Assembly (NCBI RefSeq): GCF_013113835.1
Contig: NZ_VTYQ01000007.1
Span: 186,001 to 250,000 of the forward strand
Direction: 5' to 3'
Source of the DNA: Vibrio sp. RE88
GTDB lineage: Bacteria; Pseudomonadota; Gammaproteobacteria; Enterobacterales; Vibrionaceae
Length of the DNA: 64,000 bases
The first letter of the stretch is position 1. Every line of letters starts with the position of its first letter. Of this stretch, positions 27,882 through 35,901 are shown in pieces. A program made the position numbers and the translations under genes. Below the pieces are notes generated by a model, which saw only the letters and a list, made by a program, of their open reading frames with translations, was not told where the DNA came from and ran no database searches.

Positions 27882-27907
27882 AAAAACCCCGAGTTTCCTC
27901 GGGGTTT
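27882..27907 (-). terminator. Terminator between ftsH and folP
   Basis: Minus-strand stem CCCCGAG/CTCGGGG with a GAAA tetraloop, followed by TTTTTGTATTTTTT and then the folP ATG. A stable intrinsic terminator placed right before a coding start. Confidence 0.85.
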
Positions 27908-27923
27908 ATTTTATTGGTTAGCG

Positions 27924-29876
27924 TTATTCAGAATCTTTCTTTTCTGTCGTCTGCTCTTCGGTAGACTCAGAGGAAGAAGCGGATTCTTCTTTCACAGGCT
28001 CAGCTTTCGCTTCTGGTTGCTCTGCTTTAGCTTCCGGCTTGCTGTCGGAGTTATCACCCCAGCCCGCTGGCTCACGAATATCTGATTTGCGATCCATCAG
28101 GTCATCAATTTGACCTGCATCGATGGTTTCGTACTTCATCAACGCATCTTTCATTGCATGCATGATATCCATGTTGTCTTCAAGGATCTCTTTTGCACGC
28201 GCGTAGTTGCGGTCAATGATCTTACGTACTTCGTCATCAATCAGCTTGGCGGTATCGTCAGACATGTGTTTAGTCTGAGTTACGCTACGACCCAAGAACA
28301 CTTCACCTTCTTCTTCTGCATAAAGAAGTGGACCCAGTTTCTCTGAGAAGCCCCATTGAGTCACCATCTTACGCGCAATATCAGTTGCACGTTCGATATC
28401 GTTAGAGGCACCGGTCGATACTTTGTCTGCACCGTAGATAAGCTCTTCAGCAAGACGGCCGCCGTACAGGCTAGAGACCATAGACTCAAGGTGCTGACGC
28501 GACATGCTCACGCGGTCTTGCTCTGGCAAATACATCGTCACACCCAACGCACGACCACGTGGAATGATAGAAACTTTGTAAACTGGATCATGTTCAGGAA
28601 CCAAACGACCAACGATCGCGTGGCCTGCTTCATGGTAAGCCGTTGACTCTTTCGTTTCTTCAGACATCACCATAGAACGGCGCTCAGCACCCATCATGAT
28701 CTTGTCTTTGGCCAGTTCAAACTCGACCATAGAAACGTTACGCTTATTACCACGCGCAGCAAACAATGCCGCCTCGTTTACTAGGTTAGCCAAGTCAGCA
28801 CCAGAGAAGCCTGGTGTACCACGAGCAATTAGAGATGGTTCTACATCACCGGCTAGTGGCACTTTACGCATATGAACTTTAAGAATCTGCTCACGACCAC
28901 GAACGTCTGGTAGACCAACCACAACCTGACGGTCAAAACGACCAGGACGAAGTAGCGCTGGGTCAAGAACGTCAGGGCGGTTAGTTGCCGCAATCACGAT
29001 GATGCCTTCGTTACCTTCGAAACCATCCATCTCAACGAGCATTTGGTTCAGTGTTTGTTCACGTTCATCGTGACCACCACCAACACCCGCACCACGTTGA
29101 CGACCTACTGCATCAATCTCATCGATAAAGATAATACAAGGGGCAGCTTTCTTTGCTTGCTCGAACATGTCACGTACACGAGATGCACCCACACCTACAA
29201 ACATTTCAACGAAGTCAGAACCTGAAATAGTAAAGAAGGGTACCTTCGCTTCACCAGCAATCGCTTTAGCAAGCAGCGTTTTACCCGTACCAGGAGGACC
29301 AACCATCAGAACACCAGTTGGGATTTTACCGCCCAGTTTCTGGAAGCGGCTAGGATCACGCAGGTAATCAACCAGTTCTTTTACGTCTTCTTTCGCTTCA
29401 TCACACCCAGCAACATCACCGAATGTGGTTTTGATTTGTTCTTCGCTCATCATGCGAGCTTTGCTCTTACCGAAAGACATAGCGCCTTTACCGCCGCCGC
29501 CTTGCATTTGACGCATGAAGAAAATCCATACACCAATCAGTAAGATCATTGGGAACCAAGAAATGAAGATAGTACCAAGTAAGCTCTGCTCTTCCGGCGG
29601 AGTACCTTGCACTTTCACATTCTGGTTAATCATGTCATCCAGTAGTTTCTGGTCATAGACCGGCATGTAAGTAACATAACGCGAGCCACCGCCACGACGA
29701 GTGAAAGTGATTTCCTCGCCCTTAAATGTTGCTTCCTGAATCTGGCCTTGGCCAACTTCCTGTACAAACGTGGTGTAATCAACCGCTCTGCCGTTACTTT
29801 CCCCAGGGCCAAAGCTCTGGAAAACCGACATCAAGACTACGGCGATCACAAGCCACAGAATTAAATTTTTTGCCAT
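27924..29876 (-). CDS. ftsH: ATP-dependent zinc metalloprotease FtsH
   Basis: Hexameric membrane AAA+ protease that degrades damaged membrane proteins and regulators such as LpxC and sigma-32. The ATG at 29876 (MAKNLILWLVIAVVLMSVFQ) is chosen because it matches the E. coli N-terminus; 650 residues. Two membrane helices (about 4-22 and 97-118) flank a periplasmic domain. AAA module: GPPGTGKT, FIDEIDA and an Arg finger region. The zinc motif is HEAGH. The C-terminal tail (about 600 on) is acidic, repeated and low complexity. Confidence 0.98.
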   Translation of the reverse strand: MAKNLILWLVIAVVLMSVFQSFGPGESNGRAVDYTTFVQEVGQGQIQEATFKGEEITFTRRGGGSRYVTYMPVYDQKLLDDMINQNVKVQGTPPEEQSLLGTIFISWFPMILLIGVWIFFMRQMQGGGGKGAMSFGKSKARMMSEEQIKTTFGDVAGCDEAKEDVKELVDYLRDPSRFQKLGGKIPTGVLMVGPPGTGKTLLAKAIAGEAKVPFFTISGSDFVEMFVGVGASRVRDMFEQAKKAAPCIIFIDEIDAVGRQRGAGVGGGHDEREQTLNQMLVEMDGFEGNEGIIVIAATNRPDVLDPALLRPGRFDRQVVVGLPDVRGREQILKVHMRKVPLAGDVEPSLIARGTPGFSGADLANLVNEAALFAARGNKRNVSMVEFELAKDKIMMGAERRSMVMSEETKESTAYHEAGHAIVGRLVPEHDPVYKVSIIPRGRALGVTMYLPEQDRVSMSRQHLESMVSSLYGGRLAEELIYGADKVSTGASNDIERATDIARKMVTQWGFSEKLGPLLYAEEEGEVFLGRSVTQTKHMSDDTAKLIDDEVRKIIDRNYARAKEILEDNMDIMHAMKDALMKYETIDAGQIDDLMDRKSDIREPAGWGDNSDSKPEAKAEQPEAKAEPVKEESASSSESTEEQTTEKKDSE

Positions 29877-29983
29877 GTCACTCAAGGTGTCAGCCTCGCG
29901 ATAACTAATTGTAATTAAAGGTAGGGTACTACAGTTTGTTGACTGTAGCTACAGTGTTAACTGCCGCTCGATTGAGCAAATAG

Positions 29984-30613
29984 TTAACCTTTGTAACCAG
30001 TGGCTACAATAAAAACTTCTCGGGAACGAGCCCTTGAAGAATCAGGTTTACGGATTTTCACGACTTTGAACATGTCACGAACGTCTTTTACGTATTGATC
30101 GAAGCCTTCGCCCTGAAATACTTTCACAACAAAACTACCATTGGGCGCAAGAACTTGTCGACACATATCTAAAGCTAATTCGACCAAATACATTGCACGT
30201 GGCTGATCGACCGAATTGTTGCCTGCTATATTAGGCGCCATATCAGACATCACCACATTCACCATAGAAGGTTGAATTCGATCCAGCAAAGCTTCAAGCA
30301 CAGCGTCTTCACGGAAGTCACCTTGTAGAAAGCTCACGCCAGCAATTGGATCCATCGGAAGTAAATCACACGCGATGATTTTACCTTCGCCTCCTACTAT
30401 CTTAGCAGCATATTGAGACCAACCACCGGGAGCCGCACCTAAATCGACGACAGTCATCCCAGGTTTCAATAGTTTGTCTTTGGTTTGAATCTCTTCCATC
30501 TTGAAGTAAGCACGAGAACGATAGCCCTTTTTACGCGCTTCATTGGCGAACTTATCGTCAAAATGTTCTTTCAACCAACGGCCTGAGCTCGCCGAATGTT
30601 TTTGTTTACTCAT
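29984..30613 (-). CDS. rlmE: 23S rRNA (uridine(2552)-2'-O)-methyltransferase
   Basis: Heat-shock methyltransferase (FtsJ/RrmJ) that acts on U2552 in the 50S A-site. The start is ATG 30613 (MSKQKHSASSGRW), giving 209 residues as in E. coli; longer in-frame starts run into the yhbY promoter region. SAM motif VVDLGAAPGGWSQYA, with the K-D-K-E catalytic set in AYFKMEE, VMSDMAPN, VVKVFQGEG and SREVF. ftsH follows, 107 bases downstream. Confidence 0.97.
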   Translation of the reverse strand: MSKQKHSASSGRWLKEHFDDKFANEARKKGYRSRAYFKMEEIQTKDKLLKPGMTVVDLGAAPGGWSQYAAKIVGGEGKIIACDLLPMDPIAGVSFLQGDFREDAVLEALLDRIQPSMVNVVMSDMAPNIAGNNSVDQPRAMYLVELALDMCRQVLAPNGSFVVKVFQGEGFDQYVKDVRDMFKVVKIRKPDSSRARSREVFIVATGYKG

Positions 30614-30726
30614 TCGATTCCTAACTAATAGAGGGACCAACTTGCCCAATAAATTATAGTCTTCAAGGGTAGATGGCGTTAAAATGGTATTTTTCAACCC
30701 TTATAGTAAAGAAAATTGGCCGCGTA

Positions 30727-31023
30727 ATGAACCTAAGCACCAAACAAAAGCAGCATCTAAAAGGCCTAGCGCACAGTCTAAAACCTGTTGTGCTTATGGG
30801 CGCAAATGGACTAACTGAGGCTGTTCTAGCGGAAATAGAAATCGCTCTTAATCACCATGAACTGATTAAAGTGAAAGTTGCCTCTGAAGATCGCGAAACG
30901 AAAAACCTGATTATTGAAGCTATCGTACGCGAAACTGGCGCAGAAAAAGTACAAGTGATCGGTAAAACACTGGTTATGTACCGTCAGACTGAAGAGCGTA
31001 AAATCGAGTTGCCACGTAAATAA
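30727..31023 (+). CDS. yhbY: Ribosome assembly RNA-binding protein YhbY (CRM domain)
   Basis: Single-domain CRM protein of 98 residues that binds pre-50S particles. The ATG at 30727 (MNLSTKQKQHLKGLAH) matches E. coli exactly; the open frame starting at 30673 is longer but not real. The GxxG loop is in VLMGANGLTEAVL. It is divergent from rlmE and ends at a bidirectional terminator shared with greA. Confidence 0.95.
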   Translation: MNLSTKQKQHLKGLAHSLKPVVLMGANGLTEAVLAEIEIALNHHELIKVKVASEDRETKNLIIEAIVRETGAEKVQVIGKTLVMYRQTEERKIELPRK

Positions 31024-31046
31024 GCAAACCTCGGTTTCAATGCTAT

Positions 31047-31074
31047 AAAAAAGGTCGCACTATGCGACCTTTTT
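31047..31074. terminator. Bidirectional terminator between yhbY and greA
   Basis: Stem AAGGTCGCA/TGCGACCTT with a three-base loop, A-run before and T-run after. Confidence 0.9.
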
Positions 31075-31099
31075 GGTTTCTCAAATAGTCAATCTACGA

Positions 31100-31573
31100 C
31101 TAAACGTATTCTACACTGTCAATTTCAAAGTCACGATCGCCGCCTGGTGTAGAAATCACCACTTCATCGCCTTCCATCTTGCCAACCAAGCCACGAGCGA
31201 TTGGCGAGCTAACAGAAATACGGCCAGCTTTGATATCCGCTTCATCGTCGCCGACGATTTGGTAGGTTTTCTCTTCTTCGGTATCACAGTCAATCAAAGT
31301 GACGGTTGAACCAAAGATGACCTTGCCTGAATTATCCATCTTAGTAACGTCAATAACCTGAGCTACAGATAGCTTGTACTCAATATCACGGATCTGAGCT
31401 TCGCAAATACCCTGCTCTTCACGTGCGGCATGATATTCAGCATTCTCTTTCAGATCGCCTAATTCACGCGCTTCCGCAATAGCTTCAGAAATCTGTGGGC
31501 GAAGCTTTAGTAGTCGGTCTAATTCTTCACGCAGCTTTTGTTCGCCACGCACTGTCATTGGGACTTTTTCCAT
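31100..31573 (-). CDS. greA: Transcription elongation factor GreA
   Basis: Rescues backtracked RNA polymerase by stimulating transcript cleavage. 157 residues. The N-terminal coiled coil (about 1-75) carries the acidic tip DLKENAEYHAA, and the C-terminal FKBP-like domain carries SPIARGLVGKMEGDEV. Its 5' leader carries a strong hairpin with a T-run (31605-31640), so expression may be set by attenuation. Confidence 0.98.
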   Translation of the reverse strand: MEKVPMTVRGEQKLREELDRLLKLRPQISEAIAEARELGDLKENAEYHAAREEQGICEAQIRDIEYKLSVAQVIDVTKMDNSGKVIFGSTVTLIDCDTEEEKTYQIVGDDEADIKAGRISVSSPIARGLVGKMEGDEVVISTPGGDRDFEIDSVEYV

Positions 31574-31604
31574 TGTTTACCTCATTGCCAAAGCTATCTT
31601 TGGA

Positions 31605-31640
31605 CAAAACAAAACTACCCAATCCGGTGGATTAGGTAGT
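31605..31640 (-). terminator. greA: Attenuator-like hairpin in the greA leader
   Basis: Minus-strand stem ACTACCTAATCC/GGATTGGGTAGT (12 pairs, one G-U, three-base loop) followed by TTTTGTTTTG. It lies about 40 bases before the greA start and so ends leader transcripts before the gene. The E. coli greA leader is attenuated in a similar place and yields the GraL small RNAs. Confidence 0.7.
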
Positions 31641-32043
31641 GAGTTAACTAATCAATTTCCTTTAGTGTAAACAAAGTTAGCGAGTAAATCATCTGAATTC
31701 AATATTCGATATTTTTGCGTCTTATATATGATAGTTCAATCAACTAAATTGCCTTCTCAAGTCTTTTTATAGTTAACCCATTGAATAAAAAGATCTAAAT
31801 AATAGAAACATAAACAAACGATAAAAAAGCAACATGAACCCTTTAAAAACAAACAGTTGAGTATTTTTTACATTAAATAAAACAGTGTTCATTAGTCCGA
31901 TTTATATCATTTTACTAACTCATCGAGGAACTTTGGCGGTACAACAATGCTCACCAAATGCTCTATGACACTCAATGTGTGTGACGTTTCTTATTGATTA
32001 TGCACTTGAAACCATAGAACGGAAGAAAGAGAAAGGCGAAGCC
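31641..32043. other. AT-rich divergent promoter region between greA and ompU
   Basis: About 400 bases without a gene. It is very AT-rich with many A- and T-tracts (31730-31910), as expected where H-NS and ToxR-type regulators bind upstream of ompU. I could not fix single sites or a clear -10/-35 pair. Confidence 0.5.
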
Positions 32044-32103
32044 ATGGCGGAGCGTTTTCTCAAAAAACTATTTATGGACAGTAAATTAGGACTTATAAGA
32101 TGA
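32044..32103 (+). CDS. Possible 19-residue upstream ORF overlapping the ompU start
   Basis: Reads MAERFLKKLFMDSKLGLIR and stops with TGA that overlaps the ompU ATG (ATGA). AAAGG lies eight bases before its ATG. The peptide is basic and amphipathic. The overlap would allow translational coupling to the porin. No homology is recognised; a chance ORF remains possible. Confidence 0.35.
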   Translation: MAERFLKKLFMDSKLGLIR

Positions 32104-33152
32104 ACAAAACTCTGATCGCTCTAGCAGTTTCTGCAGCAGCAGTGGCAACTGGCGCAAACGCGGCGGAAATCTACAACCAAGACGGTAACACTATCGAAAT
32201 GGGTGGTCGCGCGGAAGCACGTCTAGCTCTTAAAGATGGCAAAGCAGAAGACAACTCTCGCGTACGTCTAAACTTCCTAGGTACAGCTCAGATCACTGAC
32301 AGCCTATACGGTGTGGGTTTCTACGAAGGTGAGTTCACTACTAATGACAACGGCGGTGCTACAGATGGCAACAACAGCTCATCTGATCTAACTAACCGTT
32401 ACCTATACGGTGGTATCGGCGGTGCTTTCGGTGAAGTAACTTACGGTAAGAACGACGGTGCGCTAGGTGTTATCACTGATTTCACTGATATCATGGCTTA
32501 CCACGGTAACTCTGCAGCGTACAAAATCGCAATTGCTGACCGTTCAGACAACATGATCTCTTACAAAGGCCAATTTTCTGACCTTGGTGTAAAAGCTAGC
32601 TACCGATTCTCAGACATTGATACAACATCTGGTTCTGGCTCAAGCGACATCTCTGACAACGATGCTGACGGTTACTCTCTATCTGCAATCTACGCTATCG
32701 GCGAAACTGGCGTTAAGCTAGGTGCAGGTTATGCAGATGGAAACGAAATCGTTAGCAATGTAGTAACAGAACGTAACCAGTACATGTTAGCGGCTTCTTA
32801 CACAATCAACGATCTGTACTTCGCTGGTACATTTGTTGACGGTGAAGATCAAGAAAAAGGTTCTAGCTCAACAACTGATAAGACAGGTTACGAACTAGCA
32901 GCAGCTTACACTATGGGCCAGACTGTATTCACAACCACATACAACACGTTGGAAGCAAAGACCTCAGGTACTAAGTACGATTCTGCCGATAATATCGCAG
33001 TTGATGCAACTTACTACTTTAAGCCTAACTTCCGTGGCTACGTATCGTACAACTTTAACCTACTTGACCAAAACGACAAGACTGCAACAGGTACTGTTGG
33101 CAAGCTAGGTTCTGAAGACGAGCTAGCTCTAGGTCTACGTTACGACTTCTAA
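32100..33152 (+). CDS. ompU: Outer-membrane general porin OmpU
   Basis: Major trimeric porin, 350 residues. Signal peptide 1-21 (cut after GANA), then a 16-strand barrel beginning MGGRAEARLALKDGKAEDNSRVRLNFLG and ending with the Phe-terminal strand LALGLRYDF needed for assembly. The segments GVGFYEGEFTTND and YGKNDGALGVITDFTDIM match V. cholerae OmpU. Its place between greA and dacB is also that of V. cholerae ompU. Surface loops are Ser/Asp-rich. In V. cholerae ToxR activates it; here this is inference. Codon use is strongly biased, as in a highly expressed gene. Confidence 0.93.
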   Translation: MNKTLIALAVSAAAVATGANAAEIYNQDGNTIEMGGRAEARLALKDGKAEDNSRVRLNFLGTAQITDSLYGVGFYEGEFTTNDNGGATDGNNSSSDLTNRYLYGGIGGAFGEVTYGKNDGALGVITDFTDIMAYHGNSAAYKIAIADRSDNMISYKGQFSDLGVKASYRFSDIDTTSGSGSSDISDNDADGYSLSAIYAIGETGVKLGAGYADGNEIVSNVVTERNQYMLAASYTINDLYFAGTFVDGEDQEKGSSSTTDKTGYELAAAYTMGQTVFTTTYNTLEAKTSGTKYDSADNIAVDATYYFKPNFRGYVSYNFNLLDQNDKTATGTVGKLGSEDELALGLRYDF

Positions 33153-33178
33153 TTTGTGACTTAATGTCATGATCTCTA

Positions 33179-33208
33179 AACGCCCGCTTCTAGCGGGCGT
33201 TTTTTTTA
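33179..33208 (+). terminator. Terminator of ompU
   Basis: Stem AACGCCCGC/GCGGGCGTT with a five-base loop, followed by a run of eight T. Confidence 0.93.
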
Positions 33209-33253
33209 CTGGCTATACTGCTTTCTTGTCTTTAGATCTCACGGCGCTTTGCT

Positions 33254-34684
33254 ATGCAGCTTTCCAAACTGTTTCTGTTGTTTTTTACCTCTTTGTTTTC
33301 TCTATCAGCTTTTGCCTATGCGCCCGTGGGTCAACTGCCCGATGGCAGTCGAGCAGCCCTACTTGTCGAATCACTCGACCAGCAAAACTCCTTACTTGAT
33401 ACTCACAATAGTGATCAGTACTTTCCTCCGGCGAGTACACTCAAGCTCGTCACTGCCTTGGCTGCAAAGCTCGAGCTCGGTGATAATTTCCGCTTTGAAA
33501 CCCAACTTGAGCAAATCGGTAAAGATGTTGTCATCCATTTTTCTGGCGACCCGACTTTGGCGACAGAGGATTTGAAGCAACTATTTGTCGTCGCCAAAAG
33601 AAATGGACTTAGCCGAATTGATGGCGACATCTGGTTAGATAACAGTGCGTTTACTGGATACGACCGTGCTGTCGGCTGGCCATGGGATATACTGGGCGTT
33701 TGCTATAGCGCGCCGGCAACTGCCATTTCGCTTGATGGTAACTGTGTTCAAGCCTCCATTTATACGCAAGATGATGGCAACACGCGCGTTTACGTACCGG
33801 AACACTTCCCTGTCTACGTAACAACGCAAGCATCAAGTGTCAGCAAAGACCAGCAAGAAAGCACTCAGTGTGATTTAGAGCTTATCACCTCTCCAGATAA
33901 CCATTATCAACTTCAAGGTTGTTTAACCGAGCGCAGCAAACCACTGCCACTCAAATTTGCGGTACAAGATCCTGAGCTTTACACTCAACGAATGTTAAAC
34001 AGCGTGTTGAACCAACTAAATCTGCCTTTCTCAGGAACGGTACGAATTGGACAGCCTGCTCATTCAACCAACAAGGCCCTTCTAGCCACTCATAGCTCCT
34101 TACCACTCACAGAGCTACTTGAAACCATGCTGAAAAGATCGGATAACCTGATCGCTGACAATCTCACCAAAACACTTGGGGCCAAGTTTTATATACAGCC
34201 CGGCAGCTTCAGCAATGGTACTGAAGCCATTAAGCAGATTATTTTTTCTAACACCGGAATAAACTTAGAAGCTACCCCAATGGCCGATGGTTCCGGTTTA
34301 TCACGCAACAACCGTTTTACCAGCCAGGCGATGTCGAAAATCTTGCGCTATATCTGGCTTAACGACAGCACATTAAAGATGATTGATTTAATGCCCAAGT
34401 CGGGTGAATCTGGCACGCTAAAATATCGCCGAAGTATGCGTAAAGATCCGATAAAAGGTGCATTCATCGCTAAAAGTGGCTCACTTTACGGCAGCTACAA
34501 CATGGCTGGATTTGGGCTCGATAGCTCAGGGAAGCCTGCCACCTTGTTCGTACAGTACGTGGCGGATTATTTGCCGCCAAAGAAAAAGAGCGATGATAAA
34601 CCTACCATCGCTCCCATCACACAATTTGAAACCCTGTTCTATCAGGACATCGTAAAGTTCAGTCAGGCAATACCTAAAAAGTAA
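33254..34684 (+). CDS. dacB: D-alanyl-D-alanine carboxypeptidase/endopeptidase PBP4
   Basis: Periplasmic class C penicillin-binding protein that trims and cuts peptidoglycan crosslinks. 476 residues with a signal peptide (about 1-21). Active-site motifs: SxxK at Ser61-Lys64 (ASTLK), SxN in KRSDNLIADN, and KSG in FIAKSGSLYG. The large insert between SxxK and SxN is typical of PBP4. The ribosome site is weak. Its 3' end overlaps the converging MgtE-type gene by 22 bases, with no terminator between. Confidence 0.95.
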   Translation: MQLSKLFLLFFTSLFSLSAFAYAPVGQLPDGSRAALLVESLDQQNSLLDTHNSDQYFPPASTLKLVTALAAKLELGDNFRFETQLEQIGKDVVIHFSGDPTLATEDLKQLFVVAKRNGLSRIDGDIWLDNSAFTGYDRAVGWPWDILGVCYSAPATAISLDGNCVQASIYTQDDGNTRVYVPEHFPVYVTTQASSVSKDQQESTQCDLELITSPDNHYQLQGCLTERSKPLPLKFAVQDPELYTQRMLNSVLNQLNLPFSGTVRIGQPAHSTNKALLATHSSLPLTELLETMLKRSDNLIADNLTKTLGAKFYIQPGSFSNGTEAIKQIIFSNTGINLEATPMADGSGLSRNNRFTSQAMSKILRYIWLNDSTLKMIDLMPKSGESGTLKYRRSMRKDPIKGAFIAKSGSLYGSYNMAGFGLDSSGKPATLFVQYVADYLPPKKKSDDKPTIAPITQFETLFYQDIVKFSQAIPKK

Positions 34685-35508
34685 TTCACAACGGTGAAGT
34701 AAATCCACATACCGGATATATCGACAATCGAAGCTAACACTGGGCTCACCAATACGGCTGGGTCCAGTTTGAATGCCCGAGCGAGAATCGGTAGCAAACC
34801 ACCTAAGGTTGTCGACATCGTCACCTGAATAAACAGTGCGACCGCAATCGCCAGTGCGATATTACTCAGTTCAAAGCCGCCCGTTGACGCCCCATCACTG
34901 AACAACATCACCCTGCCAACAATGACCAAAGCGATAGCTAAAGCCAAACACAGTGCGACACGACTTTCTTTCCAGAATACCGCCAACCACTGGCGCTTTT
35001 TCAGTTCCCCTGTTGCTAAGGCTCGTATCACCAAAGTCGCTGCTTGAGAGCCAGTGTTGCCACCAGCCGCAGCAATGACGGGCATATAAACCGCCAACAA
35101 TACCAGCTGACTCAAGGTATCCTCATACTGGGCAATGATCAGCCCAGAAACGATACCCAGCAACGCTAAGGCAATGATCCAACCAATGCGTTGTTTTACG
35201 TGCCCCAATACGGACGTACTAAGATAACTGTTGGATGTTTCCACCTCTGAATGAATCAGGCCTAACTGGTGCGCGTAATGACGTGCGAGTTTGTCATGGC
35301 CTTCATTTTCCAGCACAGAAATCAACTGCTGGACATAGCCAACTGAACAGTGGTGCAAGATAGCCACCGCTTCTTCAATAGGCATCACTGTCAACAGGTG
35401 AACCTGCTGGTGTTGCTCGTATTGCAGAAATGCATTACGAGCTGCCCCAATCTCTTCAGAAGAAAAGTTTAGGGTGTTTTCAATGTATGTATTGCTCATT
35501 ACCGTCAT
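34663..35508 (-). CDS. Short MgtE-type magnesium/divalent cation transporter
   Basis: Predicted inner-membrane cation channel or transporter, 281 residues from the ATG at 35508 (GGGAG seven bases upstream). Residues 10-95 resemble the MgtE N-terminal helical domain. Five membrane helices (about 109-129, 134-155, 183-203, 216-240, 260-280) include the MgtE signature GGNTGSQAATLVIRALATGE. The two CBS domains that gate classical MgtE are missing. Mg2+ is the likely ion by family, but this is not proven. It is preceded by a structured leader with a small ORF, and follows tyrS on the same strand. Confidence 0.82.
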   Translation of the reverse strand: MTVMSNTYIENTLNFSSEEIGAARNAFLQYEQHQQVHLLTVMPIEEAVAILHHCSVGYVQQLISVLENEGHDKLARHYAHQLGLIHSEVETSNSYLSTSVLGHVKQRIGWIIALALLGIVSGLIIAQYEDTLSQLVLLAVYMPVIAAAGGNTGSQAATLVIRALATGELKKRQWLAVFWKESRVALCLALAIALVIVGRVMLFSDGASTGGFELSNIALAIAVALFIQVTMSTTLGGLLPILARAFKLDPAVLVSPVLASIVDISGMWIYFTVVNYFLGIA

Positions 35509-35544
35509 GGCGAATCTCCCGATTGGCAGTAGGTAACGACCATC

Positions 35545-35770
35545 CAGTTACAGCACGCACAACAAGTCGAACGCATACTGAGTATGAGTCTGTAACTGAA
35601 TACTAGATAGGAAGGAGAAAAATCTGAGATTACTTTAGAAAAGAGTCACTCTGCCACTTAGGCAGAGACGAAGATCGCCAATACCGAAGCGGTTTATTTT
35701 TCTCCCTTCATACTAGGAGGATGGTCGGTATTGTTCATAAAAATCTCCGAATGAACTGCCAGTTTGGCAG
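35545..35770 (-). promoter_or_regulatory. Structured leader RNA of the MgtE-type gene
   Basis: On the minus strand, in order: hairpin CTGCCA/TGGCAG (35756-35770); a 14-codon ORF (35694-35738); a 9-bp stem joining ORF codons 2-5 (35725-35733) to bases just past the ORF stop (35679-35687); hairpin CTCTGCC/GGCAGAG (35649-35667) followed by a short T-rich stretch; and a 9-bp stem CAGTTACAG/CTGTAACTG (35590-35598 with 35545-35553) enclosing CATAC/GTATG. The first and third elements share CTGCC and GGCAG and could swap partners. This looks like leader-peptide attenuation. I see no M-box riboswitch. Confidence 0.6.
35694..35738 (-). CDS. Leader peptide of the MgtE-type gene (14 residues)
   Basis: MNNTDHPPSMKGEK, with a good ribosome site (GGAG, six bases before ATG). 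Two adjacent Pro codons lie at positions 7-8, near the top of the surrounding stem. Compare the Pro-containing MgtL peptide of Salmonella mgtA, which senses Mg2+ and proline by ribosome stalling; the sequences are not alike, only the design. Confidence 0.55.
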   Translation of the reverse strand: MNNTDHPPSMKGEK

Positions 35771-35777
35771 CGCGGGC

Positions 35778-35783
35778 ATGATA
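35778..35783 (-). promoter_or_regulatory. Extended -10 promoter of the MgtE-type leader
   Basis: Minus strand TGTTATCAT (TG-N-TATCAT). A TTGACT sequence lies upstream, but at 20 bases it is too far for a normal -35. The start would lie near 35770, at the first leader hairpin. Confidence 0.45.
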
Positions 35784-35853
35784 ACAAAGCGCAGACTTTT
35801 TTACAGTCAATTTAATGAAAAAATCTCTGATTATTCGCCAAATTTCTCGTATT

Positions 35854-35878
35854 AAAAAAGCGCCACGGAGGCGCTTTT
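35854..35878 (-). terminator. Terminator of tyrS
   Basis: Stem AAGCGCC/GGCGCTT with a five-base loop; on the minus strand it runs into six T. It separates tyrS from the MgtE-type leader. Confidence 0.9.
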
Positions 35879-35901
35879 GGTTATCGATTTTCAGCAGACG
35901 C

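Noticed and set aside
35509..35770. M-box type Mg2+ riboswitch upstream of the MgtE-type gene
   Set aside because: The conserved M-box core sequences are not recognisable; the layout fits a leader-peptide attenuator better.
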